Shown here piece after piece: positions 28,131 through 38,791 of a stretch of DNA of 64,000 bases. The DNA is taken from NCBI RefSeq assembly GCF_014199435.1, contig NZ_JACIJP010000002.1:350001-414000 (forward strand), read 5' to 3'. The notes below the pieces were generated by a model. That model ran no database searches. It was not told the DNA's origin and worked only from the letters and a program-made list of their open reading frames with translations. Positions within the stretch are counted from its first letter, which is position 1; each line of letters begins with the position of its first letter. The translations under genes were made by a program, and so were the position numbers. This DNA comes from Sphingobium subterraneum (lineage in GTDB: Bacteria; Pseudomonadota; Alphaproteobacteria; Sphingomonadales; Sphingomonadaceae).

Positions 28131-28916
28131 TCAGTGCAGATGCTCAGCGTCGTTGATGTAAAGCGACGTGAGCAGTGCAAACACATAGGCCTGAATGCAG
28201 GCGACCAGCATTTCCAGCGCGCTGATGCCGATCATCAGCGCGAAGCTGGGGATGCCGACGAGCGCGCCGTAGCCGACGCCCGCATTGGTCGAGTTGATGA
28301 CGAAGCCAGCCAGCACCTTCAGCAGCACGTGCCCCGCCGTCATCGCGACGAAGAGCCGCAGACCCAGCGAGAAGGGGCGCACCATAAACGAGACCAGCTC
28401 GATCGGGAAGATCACCGGGATCATCGGCAGCGGCGTGCCGTGCGGCACGAACAGCGAGAAGAAGTGCAGCTTGTGCTTGAAGAAGCCAACGATCAGCACG
28501 ATCGAGAAGCTGAGCACCGCCAGAGCACCGGTCACGGTGAAATGGCTGGTGAAGGTGAAGGGGTGCACGCCCACAAGGCCGAGCGGCAACAGGCCGAGCA
28601 GGTTCGCCAGCAGGATGAACATGAAGAGCGAGAAGACATAGGGCATGTACTTCTTGCCCGCGCTGCCCGCATTTTCGAGCAACAGCTTGTCGATGAAGCC
28701 GGTGAAGAATTCCACCGCCGCCTGCCAGCGACCGGGAACCAGTTCGCGCTTCATGCCGCCCGCAACGAAGATCCACAGCACGATGGTGGTCGCGACCATC
28801 CACAGTGCGCTGTTCGTGAAGGCGATATTGTGACCCGCGAGCTGCCAGTGATCGGTGCCGAACAACGGCTCGATCGAAAACTGATGCATCGGATCGATTT
28901 TACCAGACTCTGCCAC
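28131..28916 (-). CDS. atpB: ATP synthase F0 subunit a
   Basis: The 261-residue integral membrane protein has the conserved stator arginine in SLGLRLFVAMTAGHVLLKVL and the closing YVFALLTSLYINDAEHLH, which is typical of alphaproteobacterial subunit a. It provides the two half channels for protons. The gene lies between atpI and atpE. Confidence 0.97.
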   Translation of the reverse strand: MAESGKIDPMHQFSIEPLFGTDHWQLAGHNIAFTNSALWMVATTIVLWIFVAGGMKRELVPGRWQAAVEFFTGFIDKLLLENAGSAGKKYMPYVFSLFMFILLANLLGLLPLGLVGVHPFTFTSHFTVTGALAVLSFSIVLIVGFFKHKLHFFSLFVPHGTPLPMIPVIFPIELVSFMVRPFSLGLRLFVAMTAGHVLLKVLAGFVINSTNAGVGYGALVGIPSFALMIGISALEMLVACIQAYVFALLTSLYINDAEHLH

Positions 28917-28961
28917 GCAAGACCCCTGAACGCTCGTTCTGTTACTGCGACAAAAGCGCCC

Positions 28962-29297
28962 TCATTCCTTTGGACGCTTCGTCGAAATCCGGATGATGTT
29001 CCTGAAGGCCACGATGATCCCCATAAAGAGGAAAACCAGCAGGAGCCATGGGCTGGTTGGGTGGCCGAATTTCCCGAACATTTCGTCCAGGAACCATCCA
29101 ACCAACGCACCACCGGCAAGCCCCCCGATCAGTTCGGCCAGTACGCGGTTGCCGAGGCGGGTGTTCTCATCCGCTTTCGGGTCGGTCTGACCAGTCCTGA
29201 CCTGTTCCTGACGCTCGGCCCGCGCGATTCGCTGTTGCAGCGATGCGATGCGGGCGTCTTCGTCAGCCGGGTCCTGCCCGGGTCCATCCTCCGCCAT
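28962..29297 (-). CDS. atpI: AtpI-family protein of the F0F1 ATPase operon
   Basis: The 111-residue protein has a charged, helical N-terminal half and two membrane segments (LIGGLAGGALVGWFLDEMFG and SPWLLLVFLFMGIIVAFRNI). This is the AtpI/ATPase_gene1 arrangement. AtpI assists c-ring assembly. It is the first gene of atpI-B-E-F'-F; GGAGG precedes the ATG at 29297. The F1 genes are not in this window. Confidence 0.9.
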   Translation of the reverse strand: MAEDGPGQDPADEDARIASLQQRIARAERQEQVRTGQTDPKADENTRLGNRVLAELIGGLAGGALVGWFLDEMFGKFGHPTSPWLLLVFLFMGIIVAFRNIIRISTKRPKE

Positions 29298-29471
29298 TCC
29301 GGCCTCCTTTCCCGCGCGTATCGCGCAATCGAGAAAGGCCATGAACGCAAGAGACTGCACCCGTCAAGGCGCGGCCCGTTTAGAAAGGGGAGGGATACAA
29401 GTCAACCGGAGAGCGCACCGGTGCGGCCAAACTCTTTCGCATGCGCGAACGAGACGCGAAAACAGCCGGTA

Positions 29472-29870
29472 TCAGCCCGCCGTCGCGCAGTAGGACGGCA
29501 GCGCAATGGGCGCTGCGCCCTTGGTCTGCCATGCGCCGGAGCCGATGCGGTAGACCTGGCCGGTCTTCACGCGGTTGGACAAAGTCTGGCATCCGGTGGC
29601 GGCGGCGACATCCGCGACGGTCACCCCGCGCTTACTCGCAAGGTCGGTATAGGCGGCACGGCGCTTGATGTTGATCGCCTCGACTTCGGCGCGCACGTCC
29701 GCGCCGACCGACCCGGCAATGCCGAGATAGCCGTCGGATTGCTCGCCCACGGCACCGCTCGCCATGGCGGCCGCGACCACGCCGGATTGCGCGCGGGCGG
29801 GGGCGGACAGGACCAGACCGGTGGCGACGACGCCCAGCGCGGCGGCGATGAAAAAGGCTTTGCGTGTCAT
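29472..29870 (-). CDS. ydbL: YdbL family (DUF1318) periplasmic protein
   Basis: The 132-residue protein has a signal peptide (RKAFFIAAALGVVATGLVLSAPARAQ) and the DUF1318 segment VGEQSDGYLGI, VRAEVEAINIKRRAAYTDLASKRGVTVADVAAATG. In Escherichia coli YdbL partners YdbH and YnbE in moving phospholipids between the membranes. The ATG at 29870 overlaps the ynbE stop by 4 nt. It also has a C-terminal W-x-TKG extension with one Cys, and another Cys follows the DUF1318 core. Confidence 0.88.
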   Translation of the reverse strand: MTRKAFFIAAALGVVATGLVLSAPARAQSGVVAAAMASGAVGEQSDGYLGIAGSVGADVRAEVEAINIKRRAAYTDLASKRGVTVADVAAATGCQTLSNRVKTGQVYRIGSGAWQTKGAAPIALPSYCATAG

Positions 29871-30091
29871 TGCGGGAACAACTCCGGATTGTTGGTGATC
29901 AGCTCTTGCGCGTCCTTTTGCAGACGCACGACCACTTCCTGCTGCACCTTGACGTTGAGATTGATTTCGATCGGCTTGTCGGGAGCCTTCACGGTGATGC
30001 ACCCGCCGAGCGAGAGCAGCAGCAGCGCGCCCAAGACGGGCGGGGCCGGTGACTTCATCCGCCATGCGCGATCATCCTCATATGCTCTCAT
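29867..30091 (-). CDS. ynbE: YnbE-family outer-membrane lipoprotein
   Basis: The 74-residue protein has a lipobox (LLLLSLGGC) after a short basic start, then the family core VKAPDKPIEINLNVKVQQEVVVRL. YnbE is thought to cap the YdbH bridge at the outer membrane. It overlaps both neighbours by 4 nt (ATGA). The first ATG (30091) fits the overlap; an internal ATG at 30058 would also leave an intact signal. Confidence 0.9.
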   Translation of the reverse strand: MRAYEDDRAWRMKSPAPPVLGALLLLSLGGCITVKAPDKPIEINLNVKVQQEVVVRLQKDAQELITNNPELFPQ

Positions 30092-33000
30092 TTCTTTTCC
30101 CCTGATACGCCAGTGTCGCTTTCGCGCGGCTGAACGGCAAGATGGTTTTGTTTGACCGGCTGAAATCCGTCGCCGAGCTGGCTGCGGATCAGGTAGCTCG
30201 GGTCGACGAACGACTTGGCGGTGTTCATAAGTCCCCGGAACGGCGCGCTAATCTTGATGTTGAAGATGAACGGCAGGCCGATGAACTGGCGCGCGATCGG
30301 CTTGGGCACGGCGCTCAGCTCACCCCGGTTGACGCCGTTGAAGGCGACCTGCGTGACGATTTCCCCGTCGATCGCCCCATCCATAAGGATGGTCAGGCAC
30401 TTATATTGCAGGTTTTTGAGCGCGTCGAAGGCAAGTCGGCCGAATCGCCCCAGATTCTCGTTCGACACCTGCCCGACATAGGCGAGCGTGCCGCCCTGCC
30501 GGTTGCGATCGCAGGGGACGTCGAGCCCCTCGATATGCTGGATCACCAGCGGCGGCATTCCCTGTTGCCGGGCCACCAATATGCCGCCCACGATGCGGCC
30601 GCCCTGCGCGTCGAACACCATCGGCAGCAAGCCATCGAACGTGCCGGTGGCCGAGATATTGTCGAGCTCCATCGTATTGATGAACGCGCCCGCATCCATG
30701 CCGAGCACCCGGAAGGTGAGGTTGCGGGCGCGTTCCGCCCCGAAATCCATGACGCTGGGGAGCAATGTCAGTTCGCCGCCGGAGAAGGGCCAGCGCCCGC
30801 CCTCGACACCGACCTGCTGGTTCGGGAGGAGCTGGTAACGGATCACGCCGTCGACGACTTCGATGCCCGGGTTGATGCTGCGCACGGTAGCGACCTGCCC
30901 CGGTGCGGTGACGAGGCCGATGAGGTCGGTGAAGCGCAAGGTCGTCGACAGCCCCTCGACCGGACCGAAGGCGGCGGCGAGGTTCATGCCCTGCGTGGAA
31001 AATTCACCCGTGCTCGTTACGCCGCGCGACGTCCAGCGCACCTGCCCGCGCCCGGTGACCGTGCCGCGCGCGTTGGCGACCACGCCGAGCGCGAGGCGCG
31101 TCACATCCTCTGGCTGGGTCGCGGCATCAAAGCGCAGCGCATCCACCACCATGTCCGCCTGTCCCGTGCCGGAACCGAGATCATGCGTTACCACCACCCG
31201 GCCGACCGGCGCGTCGGTGCGTGGCACGACGAACAGCCCCTGCGCATCAATGCGGCTGTTGGCGAGGGTCAGGCGGAAATCGCGCGACACGAGCGGATTG
31301 AAACGGTCGGGATTTGCGGCGTCGATCACGGTGATCGCGCCGTTGAGGGCGAGGGCGCTGTTGACGAAACTCCAGCGCGCATTGCCGTCGCGCACCAACA
31401 GGGGAACGGCGCCGATCTGCCCCTCGATCCCGCCCGCGGTGCCACCCAGCCCACCGCGCAGCGACCCGCCGGCCAGCGTCGCAGCGGAGAGACGGATCGG
31501 CGTGTCGGAACGCCCGATCAGCAGCTTTGCATGGGCGAGAGTGAAGCGCCCGTCGGCCAGCGTCGCCCGCGCCATGTCCGCGGTCAGGAGCATCGGATTG
31601 TCGCCCAGCGCACCGTTTATCCGCAGCGCGCGAATCGTCCCGCCGCCCGCCACGCGGCCGTTGTTGACCGCCAGCAAGCCAGCGGAAGTGGTGGGGCACA
31701 AACGCAGGTTCGTGCGGCCGATGACCAGCGATCCCGTGCGCAGGCTGGTGAAACGCAGCGGCGCGCAGGCGGGATTGACGCTAAGCGCGCCATTGCGGCG
31801 CAGGGTCGCCTCGACGGGCAGGGACAGGCCGCGCACGCTGCCCCCCGCGAGCGGTCCGTCAAGGGTCAGCGCGGTAAAGATCCGCGTGACGCCGCCCGCG
31901 GAAGCAACGAAGCGGACTGGCTCCAGCGCGAGCCGCGCGCCCGACGCGACATAGGGCTCCGCGAAGAGTTGCCCGGATACGCCCCCGTCCGGCGCGGCGC
32001 GCAGACGCAAGGCGGCCACCGGCAGTCCACCTCCCTCGCTCGCCAGACTACCGGTCAGGGTCCAGGCGCTCATGTCCTTTTGGGCGGGCCAGCGCGTATC
32101 GAACCGCCCGCCCTCGCTCAAACGGATATGGGCGCCGCTGCCGCTTGTGAAATCGAGCGCGGAGAGCGTGGCCTCTCCCGCATTGCCTGCACTGCTGGCG
32201 GCAAAGCGGAAACGGGTGCGGTTGTCGCGCTGCGCGGCGGCCAGCGCATCGGCGAGGCGCCGAACGAGGGGAGCAACCGGCGTGCCCGACCCGGCCGTGC
32301 GCAGGCTGGCGAGGCCCGATGCGCTCAACCCGGACAGATCGGCGACGTCCCCCTGCCCTTTCGCCTGCATCCGTCCACCACCGAAGGACCCGGCAGCGCG
32401 GATGCTCCCTGTGCCGGTGTGCAGCGTGCCCGCCCGAAGCGCCGCCAGCCCCAGCGTGGCCTCGCCCCTCGTCGCTTTTGCCATGCCGTCGAAACGGCCG
32501 GCGAGCGTCGGGCCTGCAAGCGTTACGCCCTGCGCCCGCGCCGCGCTGGCCGCCCCTTTGACGCTGCCCGTCCAGTGGTCGAGTTGCGGGGAAAGACGCA
32601 GGTCGATCTGCGCGGCGAGGGCTGCGAGCGTCACTCCTCCATCCGCACAGCGCAGGGCGGGCGCACGCACGGGTCCGGTCACATGGGGGCTGCCCTCGCG
32701 CAGCCGGATGGCGAGATAGGCGGTCAGGCGGGGCGCCACGCACCCGGCCATCGCCGCATTGTTCATCAGGGCGGCGAGTTGCCCGGCGAAACCGGATTGC
32801 AGATTGCCGCTGCCCGCGATCGTCATGCCCATCGGTCCGGCATCGGTTTCCAGCCGGATCCGCGAATCGCTGAGGCGCAGATCGATGTCGGGCAGGCTGA
32901 ACGGCGCGGTCGAGGACGAATCGCGAAATTTATCCAGTTCGCCCAGCCGCAGCGTGCCGCCCCGGGCATCGCCATAAAGCCGCGCGCCTGTGACACGCAC

Positions 33001-33324
33001 GGCCACGACACGCGGTTGCACCGCGCCATAGCCCAGATCGATCTCGACGGCCTTTGCGAACAGTTCAGGCCGCACCGGATCGCCCAGCACCAGATTTTCG
33101 ATCCGCTGGGTGCGCACGCCCACCTGCACGAGATCATAGCGGGCGCGGACATCGCGCGCGGCAAGCGAGCGGGCGATGAAATCATCGGCAATCGGCTTGC
33201 GCTGGATCCACAGCACGCCGAGCACCAACACCACAAGGCCCAGCGCGACGAGCGTCCAGCGGAGGCCGCGACGCCGCGCGGCGGGCGAGAGGTCGTCGCC
33301 TTCCGATGCCGCCGCTTCCGTCAT
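30088..33324 (-). CDS. ydbH: YdbH-family AsmA-like intermembrane lipid-transfer protein
   Basis: The protein of about 1078 residues has a short cytoplasmic start, one N-terminal membrane anchor (LRWTLVALGLVVLVLGVLW) and a very long beta-rich periplasmic body. The C-terminus shows the YdbH-specific GGRWPFSGGELTLLP and HIEGLDVPCDRNRQGGTLAYVGQVSNENLG regions. AsmA-like bridges form a groove for lipids between the two membranes. Length is larger than that of the E. coli protein. The start at 33324 was chosen since the extra N-terminal frame overlaps the radC promoter region. Confidence 0.9.
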   Translation of the reverse strand: MTEAAASEGDDLSPAARRRGLRWTLVALGLVVLVLGVLWIQRKPIADDFIARSLAARDVRARYDLVQVGVRTQRIENLVLGDPVRPELFAKAVEIDLGYGAVQPRVVAVRVTGARLYGDARGGTLRLGELDKFRDSSSTAPFSLPDIDLRLSDSRIRLETDAGPMGMTIAGSGNLQSGFAGQLAALMNNAAMAGCVAPRLTAYLAIRLREGSPHVTGPVRAPALRCADGGVTLAALAAQIDLRLSPQLDHWTGSVKGAASAARAQGVTLAGPTLAGRFDGMAKATRGEATLGLAALRAGTLHTGTGSIRAAGSFGGGRMQAKGQGDVADLSGLSASGLASLRTAGSGTPVAPLVRRLADALAAAQRDNRTRFRFAASSAGNAGEATLSALDFTSGSGAHIRLSEGGRFDTRWPAQKDMSAWTLTGSLASEGGGLPVAALRLRAAPDGGVSGQLFAEPYVASGARLALEPVRFVASAGGVTRIFTALTLDGPLAGGSVRGLSLPVEATLRRNGALSVNPACAPLRFTSLRTGSLVIGRTNLRLCPTTSAGLLAVNNGRVAGGGTIRALRINGALGDNPMLLTADMARATLADGRFTLAHAKLLIGRSDTPIRLSAATLAGGSLRGGLGGTAGGIEGQIGAVPLLVRDGNARWSFVNSALALNGAITVIDAANPDRFNPLVSRDFRLTLANSRIDAQGLFVVPRTDAPVGRVVVTHDLGSGTGQADMVVDALRFDAATQPEDVTRLALGVVANARGTVTGRGQVRWTSRGVTSTGEFSTQGMNLAAAFGPVEGLSTTLRFTDLIGLVTAPGQVATVRSINPGIEVVDGVIRYQLLPNQQVGVEGGRWPFSGGELTLLPSVMDFGAERARNLTFRVLGMDAGAFINTMELDNISATGTFDGLLPMVFDAQGGRIVGGILVARQQGMPPLVIQHIEGLDVPCDRNRQGGTLAYVGQVSNENLGRFGRLAFDALKNLQYKCLTILMDGAIDGEIVTQVAFNGVNRGELSAVPKPIARQFIGLPFIFNIKISAPFRGLMNTAKSFVDPSYLIRSQLGDGFQPVKQNHLAVQPRESDTGVSGEKK

Positions 33325-33466
33325 TTCGTTCCGCCTGTCACGCGCGCTCACACACTCCTGTCCCGGTATCCTTGTGCCCATTGCTGCCCAAACGCAAACT
33401 GAACGGCGAATATCCTTGCCGGGTGCGCGGCCAGTGCTTAGCCCTTGCACGATGAGTGGGGGCACG

Positions 33467-34201
33467 ATGAACGGGGGATTGTTCGACGACGGGGCCGCGC
33501 AACCGCAACAGAGCGTGCGCGATGGGGCCAGCCATGACGGGTTCGGGCATCGTGCCCGGCTGCGCCAGCGGCTCGCGGAGGGCGGGCCGGACGCCCTGAT
33601 GGATCATGAGCTGGTCGAATATCTGCTCGCGCTGGCCATTCCCCGCCGGGACACGAAGCCGCTCGCCAAGCGGTTGATCGCCGAGTTCGGCGGCATCGGC
33701 GGTCTCCTCAATGCGGACTGGCAGGCCTTGTCGCGAATCACCGGGATGGGCGACACCAGCATCGCCGCGGTCAAGATCGTGCAGGCGGCGGCGCTGCGCA
33801 TGCTGCGCGCGCAGGTGAAAGACCAGCCGGTGCTGGCGAGCTGGCAGGCGCTGCTCGATTATCTGCGCGCGGACATGGCGCACATGACGATCGAGCGGGT
33901 GCGCGTGCTGCACCTCAACGCGCGCAACATGCTGATCCGTGACGAGCATATGGGTGACGGATCGGTCGACCAGGCCGCGATCTACACGCGCGAGGTCATC
34001 CGCCGTGCGATTGATCTGGGATCCAGCTCGCTCATTCTCGTCCACAACCATCCGAGCGGGTCGCCCCAGCCCAGCCGTCAGGACATCGACATCACCCGCC
34101 AGATCGTCGAGGCGGGCAAGCCGTTCGGCATATCGGTCCATGATCACATCATTATCGGCGCCGAAGGATATTCCAGCATGCGGGCGATGGGGCTGCTTTA
34201 G
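33467..34201 (+). CDS. radC: RadC/MPN-domain (JAB1-type) protein
   Basis: The 244-residue protein has an N-terminal helix-hairpin-helix region (LLNADWQALSRITGMGDTSIAAVKI) and a C-terminal MPN/JAB metalloprotease-like domain with HNHPSGSPQPSRQDID, whose His and Asp residues bind zinc. The name radC is historical; a repair role is not proven. The start at 33467 follows GTGGGGG; a second ATG at 33452 is possible. The gene is divergent from ydbH. Confidence 0.93.
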   Translation: MNGGLFDDGAAQPQQSVRDGASHDGFGHRARLRQRLAEGGPDALMDHELVEYLLALAIPRRDTKPLAKRLIAEFGGIGGLLNADWQALSRITGMGDTSIAAVKIVQAAALRMLRAQVKDQPVLASWQALLDYLRADMAHMTIERVRVLHLNARNMLIRDEHMGDGSVDQAAIYTREVIRRAIDLGSSSLILVHNHPSGSPQPSRQDIDITRQIVEAGKPFGISVHDHIIIGAEGYSSMRAMGLL

Positions 34202-34222
34202 CGCGTCTGGTCGAACGGAAGC

Positions 34223-34257
34223 AAAAAAGGAGCAGCATGGTTGATCCATGCTGCTCC
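34223..34257 (-). terminator. Rho-independent terminator of the EF-hand gene
   Basis: A perfect 12-bp stem GGAGCAGCATGG/CCATGCTGCTCC (34229-34240 with 34246-34257) with a 5-nt loop is followed on the minus strand by six Ts (34223-34228). It lies 39 nt past the EF-hand gene stop. Confidence 0.92.
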
Positions 34258-34295
34258 CGGTGCGACCCGATTGTACGGGTTATCATGTGGACGGA

Positions 34296-34766
34296 TTAAC
34301 CGCCCAGATAGGTGGTCAGTTCAGCCTTGGTGATAGTTGCATTTTTGTCGGCGTCGGCCGTCGTAAAGGCGCCGTCCGCCCAAGCGGTCACTTCAGCAGC
34401 CGGCATCTGCTTGCCGGTCGCCTTCATTTCCTGCTCCTTCAGAGCGACAAGCCACTTGGAAAATTCCGGTTTGGAAAGCTGACCGGACTTGTCGGCGTCA
34501 TAAGTCGGGAACTCTGAATCGACAATCTTGGCGATGTCCGAAGCGCCCGCAGGCTGCGCGGCCGCCGTCGTAGCCGTGTCCGCTGTTGCGGGCGAAGCCG
34601 GAGTTGCGGGTGTTGCCGGGGTCGCGGCGGTGGCGCCCGTCGCGCTATCCTGCACTGCGCCCGTTGCCGGGGCGGCCGGAGCAGCCGGGGTCGCTGGTGT
34701 CACGCTTTGCGCAAAGGCGGGGGCCGCCGCCAGCAGGGCAGCACTGGTCAAAAGAGTACGGATCAT
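34296..34766 (-). CDS. Exported EF-hand protein
   Basis: The 156-residue protein has a signal peptide (IRTLLTSAALLAAAPAFAQ) and an Ala/Pro/Thr-rich linker (about residues 20-65). Two EF-hand loops follow: DADKSGQLSKPEF and DADKNATITKAEL, each with acidic residues at positions 1, 3 and 5 or equivalents. It is likely a periplasmic calcium-binding protein. GGAGGA precedes the ATG at 34766. Confidence 0.88.
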   Translation of the reverse strand: MIRTLLTSAALLAAAPAFAQSVTPATPAAPAAPATGAVQDSATGATAATPATPATPASPATADTATTAAAQPAGASDIAKIVDSEFPTYDADKSGQLSKPEFSKWLVALKEQEMKATGKQMPAAEVTAWADGAFTTADADKNATITKAELTTYLGG

Positions 34767-35016
34767 AACATTCCTCCACTTGGTGAAAATGCCGTGAGGC
34801 ACGAAAGCTGTTCACCCCCAACGCCCAGTTAAGGACGTGGTTTCGCCGGGCAACCCTCCCGTTCCCATCCGTCCGCGTCTGCGTACCGCCCATCCCACCG
34901 CCGTGCGAAAAGTGCGGCGAGATGTTGACGAAAAAGGCGGCCTTCGCGCCATTGCCCCTGCCCTGTCATACTGCTAGGCGGCCGGTGATCCTTCCTTTTG
35001 CAACAAGAGTCGCCTT

Positions 35017-36330
<1,314 letters not shown>

Positions 36331-36391
36331 CGCTCCACAAAGCCGCCTGCGCGCGCAACGCGCCTGTGCATGATCGGTGGCGAAAGGGAAA

Positions 36392-36467
36392 TGGTGGAGC
36401 CTAGCGGGATCGAACCGCTGACCTCCTGCATGCCATGCAGGCGCTCTCCCAGCTGAGCTAAGGCCCC
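36392..36467 (-). tRNA. tRNA-Ala (anticodon GGC)
   Basis: On the minus strand a complete cloverleaf can be folded: acceptor stem GGGGCCT/AGGCTCC (one G-U), D arm GCTC-AGCTGGGA-GAGC, anticodon stem CCTGC/GCAGG with loop ATGGCAT, and T arm GCGG-TTCGATC-CCGC. CCA is encoded (36392-36394). Anticodon GGC reads GCC and GCU codons. Confidence 0.97.
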
Positions 36468-36635
36468 ATATCCATTTGCGCAGCGGCGGCCGGGAAGCGG
36501 GCCGATGCGGGGACCATGCCTTTAGCAACAAGGCGCCCGGTTCCCAAGGGTTTTTCGGGCCGGGAGCGTCCTGAAACATCCCCCGATCCGGTGAGGCGCT
36601 GCCTTTAGGCGAGCAGCGCCCCTTTTTGCAAGTGC

Positions 36636-36971
36636 TTAATTGTCGTCGCTGTCGTCGTCGGTCCCGGCATCAAGGCCGAGATCGTCGTCACCACCCAGAT
36701 CGACGTCATTGTCCGGCGAGTCGCCGTCCTCATCCACGTCGATATCGATGTCCAGATCCTCGTCGACCACGGCGAGATCGGCATCGACCACTTCCACGAC
36801 CTTCTTGGGCGCTTCCTCATAGGGAAGCGGCTGCTTGGACTTGAGGATCGGTTCAGGATCCCACGCGCCGCCGCAGTTGATGCAGGTGACGGGCGAATCC
36901 TTGCCCAGATCGTAAAAGCGCGTCGCGCATTTCGGGCAGGTCCGTTTCGTGCCCCATTCAGGCTTCACCAT
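36636..36971 (-). CDS. FYDLN acid domain protein (TIGR02300 family)
   Basis: The 111-residue protein begins VKPEWGTKRTCPKCATRFYDLGKDSPVTC and has two CxxC pairs (a zinc ribbon), followed by a strongly acidic Asp-rich tail. This is the TIGR02300 family of alphaproteobacteria, function unknown. The acidic low-complexity tail ends near DDDSDDN. A tRNA gene lies downstream. Confidence 0.93.
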   Translation of the reverse strand: MVKPEWGTKRTCPKCATRFYDLGKDSPVTCINCGGAWDPEPILKSKQPLPYEEAPKKVVEVVDADLAVVDEDLDIDIDVDEDGDSPDNDVDLGGDDDLGLDAGTDDDSDDN

Positions 36972-37123
36972 GTGCCGCCGTCCATCCTTCAGATATAATG
37001 CAAAATCGCCAAAGCCGCCCGAAGGACAGTTCCTCCGCGCGAAGTGAGGCGCGCCTTGCCATAGCCGGACGGCGCTGTCAAAAGCCGGGTCGATTTTTGT
37101 GCAAAGAAAGCGTCCGTCCCGCA

Positions 37124-38482
37124 ATGTCGTCTTCCGATTCCGTATCCGCTGCCGTTTCCATGCGCTTCGATGCCGCGCCGGGCGCTCTGTCGGGGACGGT
37201 CGAGGTGCCGGGCGACAAGAGCATATCGCACCGCGCGCTGATGCTGTCCGCGCTGGCGGTGGGCCGGAGCCGCGTCGAGGGGCTGCTGGAGGGGGAGGAT
37301 GTGCTTGCCACCGCGGCGGCGATGCGGGCGATGGGGGCACGGATCGAGCGCGAAGCGGACGGCATCTGGCATATTGATGGCGTGGGCGTCGGCGGCCTGC
37401 TGCAACCGCAGACCGCGCTCGACATGGGCAACAGCGGGACGTCGACCCGGTTGCTGATGGGTCTGCTCGCCAGCCACGACCTGACCGCGACCTTCGTGGG
37501 CGACGCCTCGCTCAGCAAGCGGCCGATGGGCCGGGTGATCGATCCCCTGAGCCAGATGGGCGCGGAGTTCACGGCGAGTCCGGGCGGGCGGTTGCCGCTG
37601 ACGATGCGCGGGACCGTGCCCGCCGTGCCGATCACATATCGCCTGCCGGTCGCGAGCGCGCAGGTCAAAAGCGCGATCCTGCTCGCAGGGCTGAATACAC
37701 CCGGCATTACGCGTGTGATCGAGCCGATCCCGACGCGCGACCATAGCGAACGGATGCTGACCGGTTTTGGGGCGCATATTAACATTTCTAATAACGCTGA
37801 CGACGAGCGGGTTATCGAAGTCGAAGGTGAAGTTGAATTGAGGTCAATGAACATCAAAGTTCCTGGCGATCCGTCTTCAGCAGCGTTTTTATTGGTTGCT
37901 GCATTAATAGTCCCAAATTCAATAATTACAGTTAGAAATGTGACAATGAACCCTACTCGTGCAGGCTTGGTAACTCTCCTGGAAAACATGGGCGGGAAAA
38001 TTATTAGGAAAAACCCTCGCTTTTTAGGTGGTGAGAGTGGTGAGATCGTATACGATCTTCAGGTTATGCATTCGGTCCTTACGGCAATCGAACCCGATCC
38101 GGCTGCCGTGCCGAGCATGGTCGACGAATTCCCGGTCGCCTTCGTCGCCGCCGCGCTGGCGCAGGGCCGCAGCGTGTTTCGCGGCCTGCACGAACTGCGC
38201 GTCAAGGAAAGCGACCGCATCACCGTCATGGCGGACGGACTGCGCAGCATCGGGGCGCGGGTCGAGGAGATCGAGGATGGCCTTGTCATCGACGGCACGG
38301 GCGGCGAGGCGCTGGAGGGAGGCGCGACGATTGCCACGCACCTCGACCATCGCATCGCGATGAGCTTCGCCGTCGCGGGGCTGGCGTCCCGCAAGGGCGT
38401 GACCATCGACGACATGCGCCCGGTCGCGACCAGCTTTCCGGGCTTTGTCGACCTGCTGCGCGCTCTGGGCGCGGGCGTGTGA
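37124..38482 (+). CDS. aroA: 3-phosphoshikimate 1-carboxyvinyltransferase (EPSP synthase)
   Basis: The 452-residue protein shows GDKSISHRALMLSALA, LDMGNSGTSTRLLMGLLA and RVKESDRITVMADGLRS, the EPSP-synthase signatures. It joins shikimate-3-phosphate and PEP. The stretch 37771-38085 is markedly AT-rich: three consecutive 60-base lines counted gave 40-45% GC against 70% in a line near the gene start. The frame stays open and the sequence still aligns with the family core (VPGDPSSAAFLLVAALIVPNS). It precedes cmk and rpsA, an ancestral order. Confidence 0.95.
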   Translation: MSSSDSVSAAVSMRFDAAPGALSGTVEVPGDKSISHRALMLSALAVGRSRVEGLLEGEDVLATAAAMRAMGARIEREADGIWHIDGVGVGGLLQPQTALDMGNSGTSTRLLMGLLASHDLTATFVGDASLSKRPMGRVIDPLSQMGAEFTASPGGRLPLTMRGTVPAVPITYRLPVASAQVKSAILLAGLNTPGITRVIEPIPTRDHSERMLTGFGAHINISNNADDERVIEVEGEVELRSMNIKVPGDPSSAAFLLVAALIVPNSIITVRNVTMNPTRAGLVTLLENMGGKIIRKNPRFLGGESGEIVYDLQVMHSVLTAIEPDPAAVPSMVDEFPVAFVAAALAQGRSVFRGLHELRVKESDRITVMADGLRSIGARVEEIEDGLVIDGTGGEALEGGATIATHLDHRIAMSFAVAGLASRKGVTIDDMRPVATSFPGFVDLLRALGAGV

Positions 38483-38721
38483 GCTCGCTCACAGCCAATA
38501 TCGTCGGCTTGCTGGGCAGCGCACTGATGGTGATCGCCTATGCGTACAGCAATGTGACGAAGCAGATGAACTTCGTGCTGTTCAATGCCCTCAATCTCGT
38601 CGGGGCGATCCTGCTCGGCGCATCGCTCACCGTGCATTACAACATGGCGTCGATGGCGCTGGAGTTCGTATGGGGCGGGGTCGCGCTGTTCGGGCTGATC
38701 AAGGCGTGGCGGGGGCGTTGA
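38479..38721 (+). CDS. CBU_0592-like small membrane protein
   Basis: The 80-residue product has three hydrophobic segments (NIVGLLGSALMVIAYAYSN, FVLFNALNLVGAILLGASL and MALEFVWGGVALFGLIKAW). This fits the small integral membrane family annotated CBU_0592. It starts with GTG overlapping the aroA stop by 4 nt, so it is translationally coupled to aroA. Its function is unknown. Confidence 0.8.
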   Translation: MSSLTANIVGLLGSALMVIAYAYSNVTKQMNFVLFNALNLVGAILLGASLTVHYNMASMALEFVWGGVALFGLIKAWRGR

Positions 38722-38791
38722 CCGTTCTTGCACTTTTGGTCGTGATGTAAGATGCCAACGATTGCGGGGTGAAACAGGGGGGAATTTGTTG

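Noticed and set aside
30142-33402. Long plus-strand frame of about 1086 codons opposite ydbH
   Set aside because: High-GC codon bias opens antisense frames; it has no domain, is Arg/Ala/Gly-rich, and the minus-strand YdbH has recognisable motifs, an anchor and coupled neighbours.
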